From Alphaproteobacteria bacterium (lineage in GTDB: Bacteria > Pseudomonadota > Alphaproteobacteria > Rhodobacterales > Rhodobacteraceae), in NCBI GenBank assembly GCA_030431825.1, contig JAUIIJ010000006.1:62001-126000 (forward strand): a DNA stretch of 64,000 nt. The letters are read 5' to 3'. Of the stretch, positions 1 to 6,426 are shown in pieces. The translations under genes and the position numbers were made by a program. Every line of letters begins with the position of its first letter. Within the stretch, counting starts at the first letter, position 1. The notes below the pieces were generated by a model. It had not been told where the DNA came from and ran no database searches. It saw only the letters and a list, made by a program, of their open reading frames with translations.

Positions 1-2
1 GT

Positions 3-212
3 GCGCTCGAAATCCTGCCCGAGAAGGATGCCACCGAGCTTGTCGGCGACCCGGTCGATGCCGGCAGTTCCTGTTTCGTCGGGTTGCGGATCGCGCTTGC
101 GGATCCATCGCGTCTGGCGGACCGCCCAGGGGCGCGACGGATTGACCGATCGCTCGCACTGCCGTTCGATCCCGCGCTCGGATCCGGTGTCTGGCTGTTC
201 GATCCCGTCTGA
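3..212 (+). CDS. C-terminal fragment of an unidentified protein
   Basis: An open frame runs in from the left edge of the window and stops at TGA 210-212, giving 69 residues that end in WLFDPV. The start lies outside the window. The frame is GC-rich like its neighbours and its stop sits 2 bp from the stop of the convergent racemase gene, which is the tight packing expected of real genes. No domain or motif is recognisable in the visible part, so no function is offered. It could belong to the same accessory catabolic region as the genes to its right. Confidence 0.5.
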   Translation, partial: ALEILPEKDATELVGDPVDAGSSCFVGLRIALADPSRLADRPGARRIDRSLALPFDPALGSGVWLFDPV

Positions 213-214
213 CC

Positions 215-979
215 CTATGCGCCTGCCGCAAAGTTGCGCGGCCGCAAACCCGCGTGGAACCAGGTAACCATCGAATAGATGTCATAGACAGGCAGCCCGG
301 TGGCCGCCTGCACCGCCGCACTGTATGGCGACATGTTGGTGCATTCCAGAACGATGGCACCGACCTCCGGGTTCTCGCGCACAAGACGCTGTGACGCGGC
401 GACCACATCGGCGCAGGCCAGCGAAAGGTCGAGATCCTGCTTTTCGGCCTTAATGATGGTGCGAAAGAACTCCGTCCCGCCCTCGGTGCCGGCAACCGGC
501 GTGTCGAGCGGTACGTTGATCCCCTTCAGATGTGCTTCGGTCAGCGCGGCCGCATTGATCGTCACGATCCCCGGTCGCTTGCCCGGCGGCAGGGTCGCCT
601 GCACCCATGGCACCTGCATCATCGACGAGGTCGCCACCGGCACGCTCACCGCGGATGCCAGCTGGGTCTGGTAGATCGACAGGAAGCCGCAATTCGTCGT
701 GATCGCCTCTGCGCCAAGATCAATGAGGTCCGACGCTGCCGCGATGAAATCGTCAAGCAACCCCCGCGCCCCGTCACAGACCACCCGGTCAGGGCTTGCG
801 CCGCGCACGATCCGGTAAACCACCGGGAACGGCCAGGTCCCGGCATGGCCCATCTCGCCATAGACGCGGGCAAACCGGGCCTCCAGCATCAGGATGCCAA
901 GAGGCGCACCATAAAGCGCCTTGCCGCCGCGCACCACGTTGGCGCCCGGATCACCGAAAGGATGGACGGGATCGGTCAT
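215..979 (-). CDS. Asp/Glu/hydantoin-racemase family protein
   Basis: 254 residues. Enzymes of this superfamily use two cysteines as acid and base to epimerise an amino-acid-type carbon without a cofactor. Both are visible: Cys97 in TTNCGF and Cys213 in LECTNM, at the expected one-third and five-sixths positions. It is the last gene of a minus-strand operon and its start overlaps the stop of the upstream FAD dehydrogenase by 4 bp (ATGA), implying coupled translation. With a D-amino-acid-dehydrogenase-like enzyme and an aspartate dehydrogenase upstream, a role in interconverting stereoisomers of an aminodicarboxylate is inferred. Hydantoin, maleate or arylmalonate substrates are also possible within this fold. 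Family is fairly sure; substrate unknown. Confidence 0.8.
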   Translation of the reverse strand: MTDPVHPFGDPGANVVRGGKALYGAPLGILMLEARFARVYGEMGHAGTWPFPVVYRIVRGASPDRVVCDGARGLLDDFIAAASDLIDLGAEAITTNCGFLSIYQTQLASAVSVPVATSSMMQVPWVQATLPPGKRPGIVTINAAALTEAHLKGINVPLDTPVAGTEGGTEFFRTIIKAEKQDLDLSLACADVVAASQRLVRENPEVGAIVLECTNMSPYSAAVQAATGLPVYDIYSMVTWFHAGLRPRNFAAGA

Positions 980-2238
980 GAGCGGAACCTTGCAGCAGAA
1001 AACGGGGAAAGATCAATCTCGGGTGCGTAACCGGCAACCAGCTGTGCCGCGAGGCGGCCACTGCGCGCCGACGAAACCAGACCGACATGGCCATGACCAA
1101 AGCAATGTACGACACCCCTGATCCCGCGCGCGCGTGCGATCACCGGCTTGCCATCGGGCGTGCTCGGTCTCAGGCCGAGCCAGACCCGCGCGTCGCCCGT
1201 GTCCAGATCGGGAAACACCGCGGCAAGATGTGTCCGCATGATTTCGGCCCTGCGCCAGTCCGGGGCGGCATCCGGGCTGGCGATTTCCACCTGCCCGGCA
1301 CAGCGGATACCCCCGGCCAGCCGTGAAATCACCACCTTGCGATCGCTCACCATGACCGACGTTGTCGGTCCGGGCAGGTTCGCACCACCCTCGACGGTAA
1401 CATGATACCCGCGTTCGCTCTCAAGCGGCACATGATCGCCGGCTTTGCCCGCCAGCGCCGTCGATCTGGCCCCGCAAGCGATGACTGCAGCGTCGCAGGC
1501 TATCTCTCCCTGCGAGGTTTCGACCGCCAGAAGTCTGCCGTTCTCGCTGCGAAAGCCCGTCGCGCGTGCCGCGATGATGCGTGCGCCCAGCGTCTGTGCA
1601 AAGCGCACAAGCGCCGCGCAATAGGCGCCGGGATCCAGACATTGCCCGGCCTCCGGAACGTTGACGGCAAAAGTATAGGTTTTAGCCAAATCCGGCTGGC
1701 ATCGCGCCAGTTCCGGACCCTCTATCTCGTCACAGACGATCCCCAGCTCGCGGCGAATGCGCCAGCCAAGACCATCGGCGTCGTAACCCGCACGGTCGGG
1801 ATAGACATGCATCAGGCCCGATCGGGCGTTGATCAGCTCCGGCACGCCGGCTCGGGCAGCGATCTCTTCATGCAGGCTCGGCGCGTCCTTCAGCAGGGTC
1901 CGCAATTCGGCGGCGACCTTGCGCAGCTTCTGTTCGGTCGAACCGGCCGCAACATATCGCAGCAGCCACGGCAGTGCCTTTGGCAGGTATGCGGGCCGTA
2001 CGCTGAGCGGCCCGAGCGGATCACGCAGCCATTTCGGAACCTGCTTCCAGATGCCCGGTGCGGATGGCGGCGTTACCGAATGGGATGACAGCCATGCGGC
2101 GTTGCCGAAACTGGCCGCCTGCTCGCCTCCCGGCGGGCCCGGATCAACAAGCACCACTTTCAATCCCCGCTCGGCAAGTTGCACCGCCGCCTGGGCACCG
2201 ATGATCCCCGCACCAAGGATCGCGACATCCGCCTTCAT
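976..2238 (-). CDS. FAD-dependent D-amino-acid dehydrogenase-like oxidoreductase (DadA family)
   Basis: 420 residues from the ATG at 2238, which gives MKADVAILGAGIIG. A TTG two codons upstream is possible but less likely. The N-terminus carries the Rossmann dinucleotide motif GAGIIGAQAA, and the C-terminal part has the second FAD-binding segment typical of the DAO fold (WLGLRPSTPDGKPVI followed by GHGHVGL). Length matches DadA, about 420-430. Such enzymes oxidise D-amino or N-substituted amino acids to 2-oxo acids, passing electrons to the respiratory chain or oxygen. The ATG overlaps the stop of a 58-aa ORF, and the gene overlaps the racemase downstream, so the block looks polycistronic. The exact substrate is not readable from sequence. 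Confidence 0.82.
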   Translation of the reverse strand: MKADVAILGAGIIGAQAAVQLAERGLKVVLVDPGPPGGEQAASFGNAAWLSSHSVTPPSAPGIWKQVPKWLRDPLGPLSVRPAYLPKALPWLLRYVAAGSTEQKLRKVAAELRTLLKDAPSLHEEIAARAGVPELINARSGLMHVYPDRAGYDADGLGWRIRRELGIVCDEIEGPELARCQPDLAKTYTFAVNVPEAGQCLDPGAYCAALVRFAQTLGARIIAARATGFRSENGRLLAVETSQGEIACDAAVIACGARSTALAGKAGDHVPLESERGYHVTVEGGANLPGPTTSVMVSDRKVVISRLAGGIRCAGQVEIASPDAAPDWRRAEIMRTHLAAVFPDLDTGDARVWLGLRPSTPDGKPVIARARGIRGVVHCFGHGHVGLVSSARSGRLAAQLVAGYAPEIDLSPFSAARFRS

Positions 2239-2411
2239 CTGCAATTCGCTCCCGGCTCACAGAAAATCGTGCCTTTGCCTGCAACCATATCGATCACCAC
2301 CGACATATCCGCAATGGTCTCGTCTCGGGTCGCCAACGCATCGGATATTTCCCGCAGGGTCAGCTCCGCCAAACGGGTATCATGCGCGCCGGGTTTGTGC
2401 ACAGGCTTCAT
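2235..2411 (-). CDS. Small 58-aa ORF between aspartate dehydrogenase and the FAD dehydrogenase
   Basis: ATG at 2409-2411, three bases after the aspartate dehydrogenase stop and preceded by a GGAAG ribosome-binding site inside the end of that gene. It stops at TGA 2235-2237, which overlaps the ATG of the FAD dehydrogenase. The product begins MKPVHKPGAHDTRLAEL and ends GTIFCEPGANCR, with two cysteines near the C-terminus and no recognisable domain. Perfect fitting into the operon, with coupled starts and stops on both sides, argues for a translated gene, perhaps a small subunit or accessory peptide. It could instead be a leader that only couples translation. Weaker than its neighbours because it is short. 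Confidence 0.5.
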   Translation of the reverse strand: MKPVHKPGAHDTRLAELTLREISDALATRDETIADMSVVIDMVAGKGTIFCEPGANCR

Positions 2412-2414
2412 CGG

Positions 2415-3233
2415 TCAACTTCCGATCCGAAGCGTGGCGTGATCGCGCCGGAGCGCCGCAAGGATGCTGAGCGCCACGAGCATGCTGGTGCGGTTGTTGT
2501 CCGGCGAGGGGTAATTCTGCGACGTCATCTCAAGCGAAACGGCGCTGGCTTCGACGTTCAGCGTGTGCCGGGCACCCGGCAAGGTGCCATCGGCGAAAAT
2601 ACGCACCTGTGTCCGGTCCAGCCCGATACCGACAAGCCCCAGAGTCACCGCCACGTTGAAATGTCGCGGAAAATGCATGGCCGCCTCGCGCGCGCTGCCC
2701 TCGAACACGGGCACGGCACCGTTTTCGGCCAACGCAAGGTCAATGCCACGTTCATGTATGAACGGCTCGTTGGCGAAAGAGGACGGCCTGATGTGCGATG
2801 TCAGGGTAACCGACCTGATTTCATCCTCTGACGCGGCACGAATGATATCGAGACCGGGCAAGGTGCCGCCGGCGATCTGCAATGTGGCACCGGCCTTTTC
2901 CGCGATGTCGACGAGATCGAGATTCACGGCAAGCGCGCCGACACTCACCGCGATGACATGACCACCGGCCTTCAGCGTCGGCTCGACCACGTCGCGAAAT
3001 CCGTCATAGGTGGCACATTCGACCAGCGTCGCATCGTATTGCGGCACCTCGGACGCCGAAATGACCGGAACATCCAGCCCGAACCTCGCGGCATTCTCGG
3101 CGGCCTTTTGCCTGTCGCGCGCCACGATCGCGACGATCCGGAGCGGGTCCGCAGGGTCCGCGGTCAACCTGGCGGCAATCTGCTGGCCCACATTGCCAAA
3201 GCCGCCCAAAACGATCCGAGTGTTATCCGGCAT
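2415..3233 (-). CDS. L-aspartate dehydrogenase-type oxidoreductase (AspDH/NadX family)
   Basis: 272 residues. The N-terminus has a Rossmann nucleotide-binding motif (LGGFGNVGQQIA, about residues 9-20) and the C-terminal half has the family block HFPRHFNVAVTLGL, with the catalytic-region His in the usual context. AspDH enzymes interconvert aspartate with iminoaspartate/oxaloacetate using NAD(P). First gene of the minus-strand operon, divergent from the MmgE/PrpD gene across a 97-bp region holding a palindromic operator candidate. NadX can serve NAD synthesis, but no nadA or nadC lies beside it here. The catabolic neighbours favour a degradative role (inference). Confidence 0.8.
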   Translation of the reverse strand: MPDNTRIVLGGFGNVGQQIAARLTADPADPLRIVAIVARDRQKAAENAARFGLDVPVISASEVPQYDATLVECATYDGFRDVVEPTLKAGGHVIAVSVGALAVNLDLVDIAEKAGATLQIAGGTLPGLDIIRAASEDEIRSVTLTSHIRPSSFANEPFIHERGIDLALAENGAVPVFEGSAREAAMHFPRHFNVAVTLGLVGIGLDRTQVRIFADGTLPGARHTLNVEASAVSLEMTSQNYPSPDNNRTSMLVALSILAALRRDHATLRIGS

Positions 3234-3278
3234 GCCCCTGTCGCCTCACGAATGCCTTGACTGATTTCTGTACTCTGT

Positions 3279-3290
3279 CATGTATACAGA
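3279..3290. promoter_or_regulatory. GntR-type operator candidate, divergent promoter region
   Basis: CATGTATACAGA matches the perfect palindrome TCTGTATACAGA found before the ThDP-enzyme gene at 10 of 12 positions. It lies between the divergent aspartate dehydrogenase and MmgE/PrpD genes, where one repressor could control both directions. FadR-subfamily GntR regulators commonly bind sites centred on TGTATACA-like cores, and such a regulator is encoded at 4793-5488. Binding is inferred, not shown. Confidence 0.5.
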
Positions 3291-3330
3291 TAGATATGCA
3301 ATCCTAATCTGATTTCCCCGAGGATCCGCC

Positions 3331-4716
3331 ATGAGCGTCCGCGCCCCGGTTACCCGTTCACTTGCCGCCTTCGTGTCAGGCTTCTCTCCATCATCGCTTC
3401 CCGACGAGGTAATGGCCTATACGCGTCAACTGGCCCGTGACGGGATTGGCGTGCTCTGCGCCGCCACACATGAGAGCGTGACGGCAGCGCAGGGCATCTG
3501 CGGTTTTGCCGAAGAAATTGCCGGACCCGGCCCCTGCACGCTGATCGGGCGAAACCGCAAGGTGGATCCGCTCAGCGCCGTGCTCGCCAATGGAACCCTT
3601 GGCTATGCCGCCGATTTCGAACCGCACCACCCCGAGGCGATCTTGCATCCGGTCGCCGTGATGGTTCCCACCGCCCTCGCGCTTTCGGAGGCACACGGGC
3701 GGACCGGCACCGATGCCCTGGCGGCCGTGGCACTTGGGTGTGAAGTCACCTACCGTGTTTCAATGGCGATGAACCCACGGGAACTGTATGATCGCGGCTT
3801 TCATCCATCGGCCATCGCCGGCAGCTTTGGCGCGGCGGCGGCGGCTGCGTTCCTCCTGGGCCTGGACGAGGAACAGACCGTGCGCGCGCTTGGGCTCGCC
3901 GGCCTGCAAACCTCCGGCCTGCTCGCCTGGCAGGATGATCCGCGCGAGGATGCGCGGCCCTTCCAGATGGGGCTGGCCGCGCGTAACGGCGTGATGTCGG
4001 CGATGCTCGCAAGACGCGGTTTCGGGGCGCCGGACCGCATTTTCGATGGCGGCCACACGGTTCTGAACGCCTATAGCGGCGTCGCCGATCCCGCGCCCCT
4101 GACCCTGAACCTCGGAACGGCATGGGACGGGGTGATGGAACTGGCGATCAAGCCCTACGCCTCGGTGTCTTTCCTGCATCCCGCGCTCGATGCGCTTGTC
4201 GGGCTGCTCGACGAACATGCGTTGACCTCCGGGCAGATCGAAAAGATCAGTCTGCGCTTTGCCGAAGCCGGCGCGCATTGTGTTGATGACAACCCGCTCA
4301 AGGGCCACAGCGCACAATATATCCTGCCGGTTCGTGCGGCGATGGGACGCCTGTCGTTTCTCGATCTCTTTATCGACCGCCGCGAAAGCGAACCGGAGGT
4401 CGCCCGCCTTGCCGCCAGCGCCGAGGTCATTCGCGACACCGGCGCCTTCAACGACGCGTTTCCGGATTTCTACATGGGAGAGGTCATCCTTGCCCTGACC
4501 GACGGCCGTACATTGTCGGCGACATCACAGGTCGCACGCGGTTATCCGGAGCAGCCCCTCAGCCGGGAAGAGCTCGACCGGAAATTCGAAGAGGTCACGT
4601 CCGCCGTCTGTTCCCGCTCTCGCCGCAGGTCGCTCGCCGACGCCTGCGAAACCCTGATCGACGCGCCGGATGTAGACGCGCTCATGAGCGTGCTCGCACA
4701 GGCGCCCGACGCCTGA
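3331..4716 (+). CDS. MmgE/PrpD family protein
   Basis: 461 residues, the family's normal length, with the characteristic N-terminal all-helical domain and the family segment GRTGTDALAAVALGCEV followed by GFHPSAIAGSFGAAAAAAFLLGL. Known members include 2-methylcitrate dehydratase, cis-aconitate decarboxylase and iminodisuccinate epimerase. All act on di- or tricarboxylates. No methylcitrate-cycle genes (prpB, prpC) are present, so a methylcitrate role is unlikely here. Next to an aspartate dehydrogenase and amino-acid oxidoreductase genes, an epimerase or dehydratase acting on an aminodicarboxylate is a reasonable inference. The start ATG at 3331 is 97 bp from the divergent gene; the operator candidate is upstream. 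Followed closely by the GntR regulator. Confidence 0.82.
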   Translation: MSVRAPVTRSLAAFVSGFSPSSLPDEVMAYTRQLARDGIGVLCAATHESVTAAQGICGFAEEIAGPGPCTLIGRNRKVDPLSAVLANGTLGYAADFEPHHPEAILHPVAVMVPTALALSEAHGRTGTDALAAVALGCEVTYRVSMAMNPRELYDRGFHPSAIAGSFGAAAAAAFLLGLDEEQTVRALGLAGLQTSGLLAWQDDPREDARPFQMGLAARNGVMSAMLARRGFGAPDRIFDGGHTVLNAYSGVADPAPLTLNLGTAWDGVMELAIKPYASVSFLHPALDALVGLLDEHALTSGQIEKISLRFAEAGAHCVDDNPLKGHSAQYILPVRAAMGRLSFLDLFIDRRESEPEVARLAASAEVIRDTGAFNDAFPDFYMGEVILALTDGRTLSATSQVARGYPEQPLSREELDRKFEEVTSAVCSRSRRRSLADACETLIDAPDVDALMSVLAQAPDA

Positions 4717-4756
4717 CCCGATGGCCGTTGACGCCGAAGTGCGACAATACATACAA

Positions 4757-4770
4757 TCTGGCATACAGAA
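4757..4770. promoter_or_regulatory. Weak operator-like site before the GntR gene
   Basis: TCTGGCATACAGAA contains one good half-site (ATACAGA) of the TCTGTATACAGA palindrome and a degraded second half. It sits between the MmgE/PrpD stop and the chosen GntR start at 4793. If real it would allow autoregulation and argues against translation starting at 4721, which would place the site inside the gene. Confidence 0.3.
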
Positions 4771-4792
4771 CGAAAATCAAGGCATAGGCGCG

Positions 4793-5488
4793 ATGACCAA
4801 GACTGACAAAACCGCAACCAAGGTCGTTCACGTCTCGTCCTCTCATCGGGCCCACCAGCAACTGCGCGAACAGCTCCTCCGGTCACGGTTTCTGCCCGGG
4901 CAGAAGATCAACGAGGTCGCCCTGGCCAAGGAACTGGAAATCAGCCGCACGCCCCTGCGCGAGGCACTGAACCGCCTTGTGGCCGAGGGGTTGCTGATGG
5001 ACAGGGAACGCGGGTTTTCGGTGCCGTCGCTGGATCCGGAAGTGATTTTCGACCTCTTCGAAGCACGGGTCGAAATCGAATGCGCGACCGTTCGGCTCGC
5101 CTGCGAGCGCGCCGAAGAATCCGAGCTTCAGGCATTGTCGGATTTTCTTGCCGAAAGCATGGCAGAGTCCCCGGATGCGTCGGTTGACCGGTTGATCGAA
5201 CTCGACATCCGCTTTCACGACACCATTGCCGAACTGTCGCGCAACGACGTGTTGCGACAGCTTCTAACCAATATAAATGGCCGCATACACCTGATCCGCT
5301 GGATCGCGATGGAAGGTCGGCGCGACCGCACACAGAGCCAGCATCGCGAAATTCTCGACCACATCCGCGCGGGTGATACCGAGGCCGCCACTGCCGTCAT
5401 GCGCGACCATATCCTGCACCGCAACGAGGATATTCTCGCCGCGATCAAGGCCGCCTACGGACATGTCTACACGCGGTCTTCTGCCTGA
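4793..5488 (+). CDS. GntR family transcriptional regulator, FCD (FadR) subfamily
   Basis: 231 residues from the ATG at 4793. The N-terminal winged helix-turn-helix is clear: LREQLLRSRFLPGQKINEVALAKELEISRTPLREALNRLVAEGLL. It is followed by an all-helical ligand-binding FCD domain with the metal-ligand-like pattern D..FH..IAELSRN and the later HREILDHIRAGDTEAA helix. FCD regulators sense organic acids or their CoA esters. It sits in the middle of the catabolic genes it most likely controls. Related palindromes (3279-3290, 6358-6369, weaker 4757-4770) mark candidate targets. The upstream alternative start would add about 24 residues with no homology-like character and would overlap the putative operator. 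Confidence 0.88.
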   Translation: MTKTDKTATKVVHVSSSHRAHQQLREQLLRSRFLPGQKINEVALAKELEISRTPLREALNRLVAEGLLMDRERGFSVPSLDPEVIFDLFEARVEIECATVRLACERAEESELQALSDFLAESMAESPDASVDRLIELDIRFHDTIAELSRNDVLRQLLTNINGRIHLIRWIAMEGRRDRTQSQHREILDHIRAGDTEAATAVMRDHILHRNEDILAAIKAAYGHVYTRSSA

Positions 5489-5530
5489 ATCCGCGTTGCG
5501 GGCCGCCAGTTTCACGAGGGGCGCCAGCCG

Positions 5531-6271
5531 ATGACGCGCTACATCATCATAGGGGCCGGGTCGGGTATCGGCGCGGCTCTTGCGCGCCGGTTGGCCGCGC
5601 CGGACACAGAGTTCCTGCTGCACACCGGGTCGAATGCCGATCGTCTGGCCGGCGTTGTAAAGGCCTGCGAAAGCGCGGGGGCCACCGTCTCGACCTGCCT
5701 GGGCCTGACCGAGGATCCGGCGCTGACCGACAGGGTCGCGGCATGGCTGGATCCGTTGCCGCAGGGTGCCCTTAGCGGGTTCGCCTTTGCCGCAGGTTAC
5801 GCCAGGCTTGGCACTGTCACATCAACCGGACCCGCCGCGCTGCAAACGGCGCTGGACGCGATGCCCGTGGCGTTCCAGCGGCTCTGCACCTGTGTCGCCC
5901 CGAAACTGGCAGATCATCGGGGTCGCATCCTTTGTGTCAGCGCGTTCGGCGCGCACCGCTCCAAGACCCACAGCTATGCGCCCACCGCGCCCGCAAAGGC
6001 GGCGCTGGAGGCGCAGGTGCGTGTCTTTGCGGCCAATCTCGCGCCGCGCGGCATCACGGTGAACGCGGTTGTACCCGGTTTCATCGCAAAGGATCCGGGC
6101 ACCCACTCGTCCCTCACGAGCGAAGAATGGTCCAAGGTCACGCAAAGCATTCCCATGGCCCGCCTCGGTCAGGCTGCAGAAGTCGCGGCAGCGGCGGCTT
6201 TCCTGCTGTCGGAACCTGCAGGTTATGTGACCGGTCAATCCCTGCATGTGAACGGTGGGCTGACGCTCTGA
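5531..6271 (+). CDS. Short-chain dehydrogenase/reductase (SDR) family protein, atypical active site
   Basis: 246 residues with the classical SDR layout. The N-terminal cofactor loop is GAGSGIGAALARRL. The catalytic-serine strand is RILCVSAFGA, and the C-terminus has AFLLSEPAGYVTGQSLHVNGG. In classical SDRs the catalytic Tyr lies four residues before the Lys (YxxxK). Here the segment reads SYAPTAPAKAALE, so Thr occupies that position and the nearest Tyr is seven residues before the Lys. The enzyme may therefore use altered chemistry or be a non-canonical member. Preceded by a GAGGGG ribosome-binding site and 42 bp after the regulator, probably co-transcribed with it. Confidence 0.82.
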   Translation: MTRYIIIGAGSGIGAALARRLAAPDTEFLLHTGSNADRLAGVVKACESAGATVSTCLGLTEDPALTDRVAAWLDPLPQGALSGFAFAAGYARLGTVTSTGPAALQTALDAMPVAFQRLCTCVAPKLADHRGRILCVSAFGAHRSKTHSYAPTAPAKAALEAQVRVFAANLAPRGITVNAVVPGFIAKDPGTHSSLTSEEWSKVTQSIPMARLGQAAEVAAAAAFLLSEPAGYVTGQSLHVNGGLTL

Positions 6272-6357
6272 CCGGCCCGGGGGGCCATCGCTCGATAACC
6301 GCTGACTTCAATACGCTCGACGAAAGCGGATCACGGGCGTTGCTTATCGTCGACGTT

Positions 6358-6369
6358 TCTGTATACAGA
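6358..6369. promoter_or_regulatory. Perfect palindromic operator candidate TCTGTATACAGA
   Basis: A perfect 12-bp palindrome 58 bp upstream of the ThDP-enzyme ATG, with a further half-site (ATACAGATA) immediately downstream at about 6375-6383. Its closest relative is at 3279-3290 before the MmgE/PrpD gene. This is the best-conserved member of the set and likely the site of the FCD-type GntR regulator encoded nearby (inference from symmetry and location). Confidence 0.55.
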
Positions 6370-6426
6370 TAAAAATACAGATACCGGATCGAAACCGGTT
6401 CCCCGCATGGAAAAGGAGATACGGTC

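Noticed and set aside
2179-2442. Plus-strand 87-aa frame opposite the 58-aa small gene
   Set aside because: The minus-strand ORF has coupled start and stop and a ribosome-binding site, whereas this frame overlaps two genes on the other strand.
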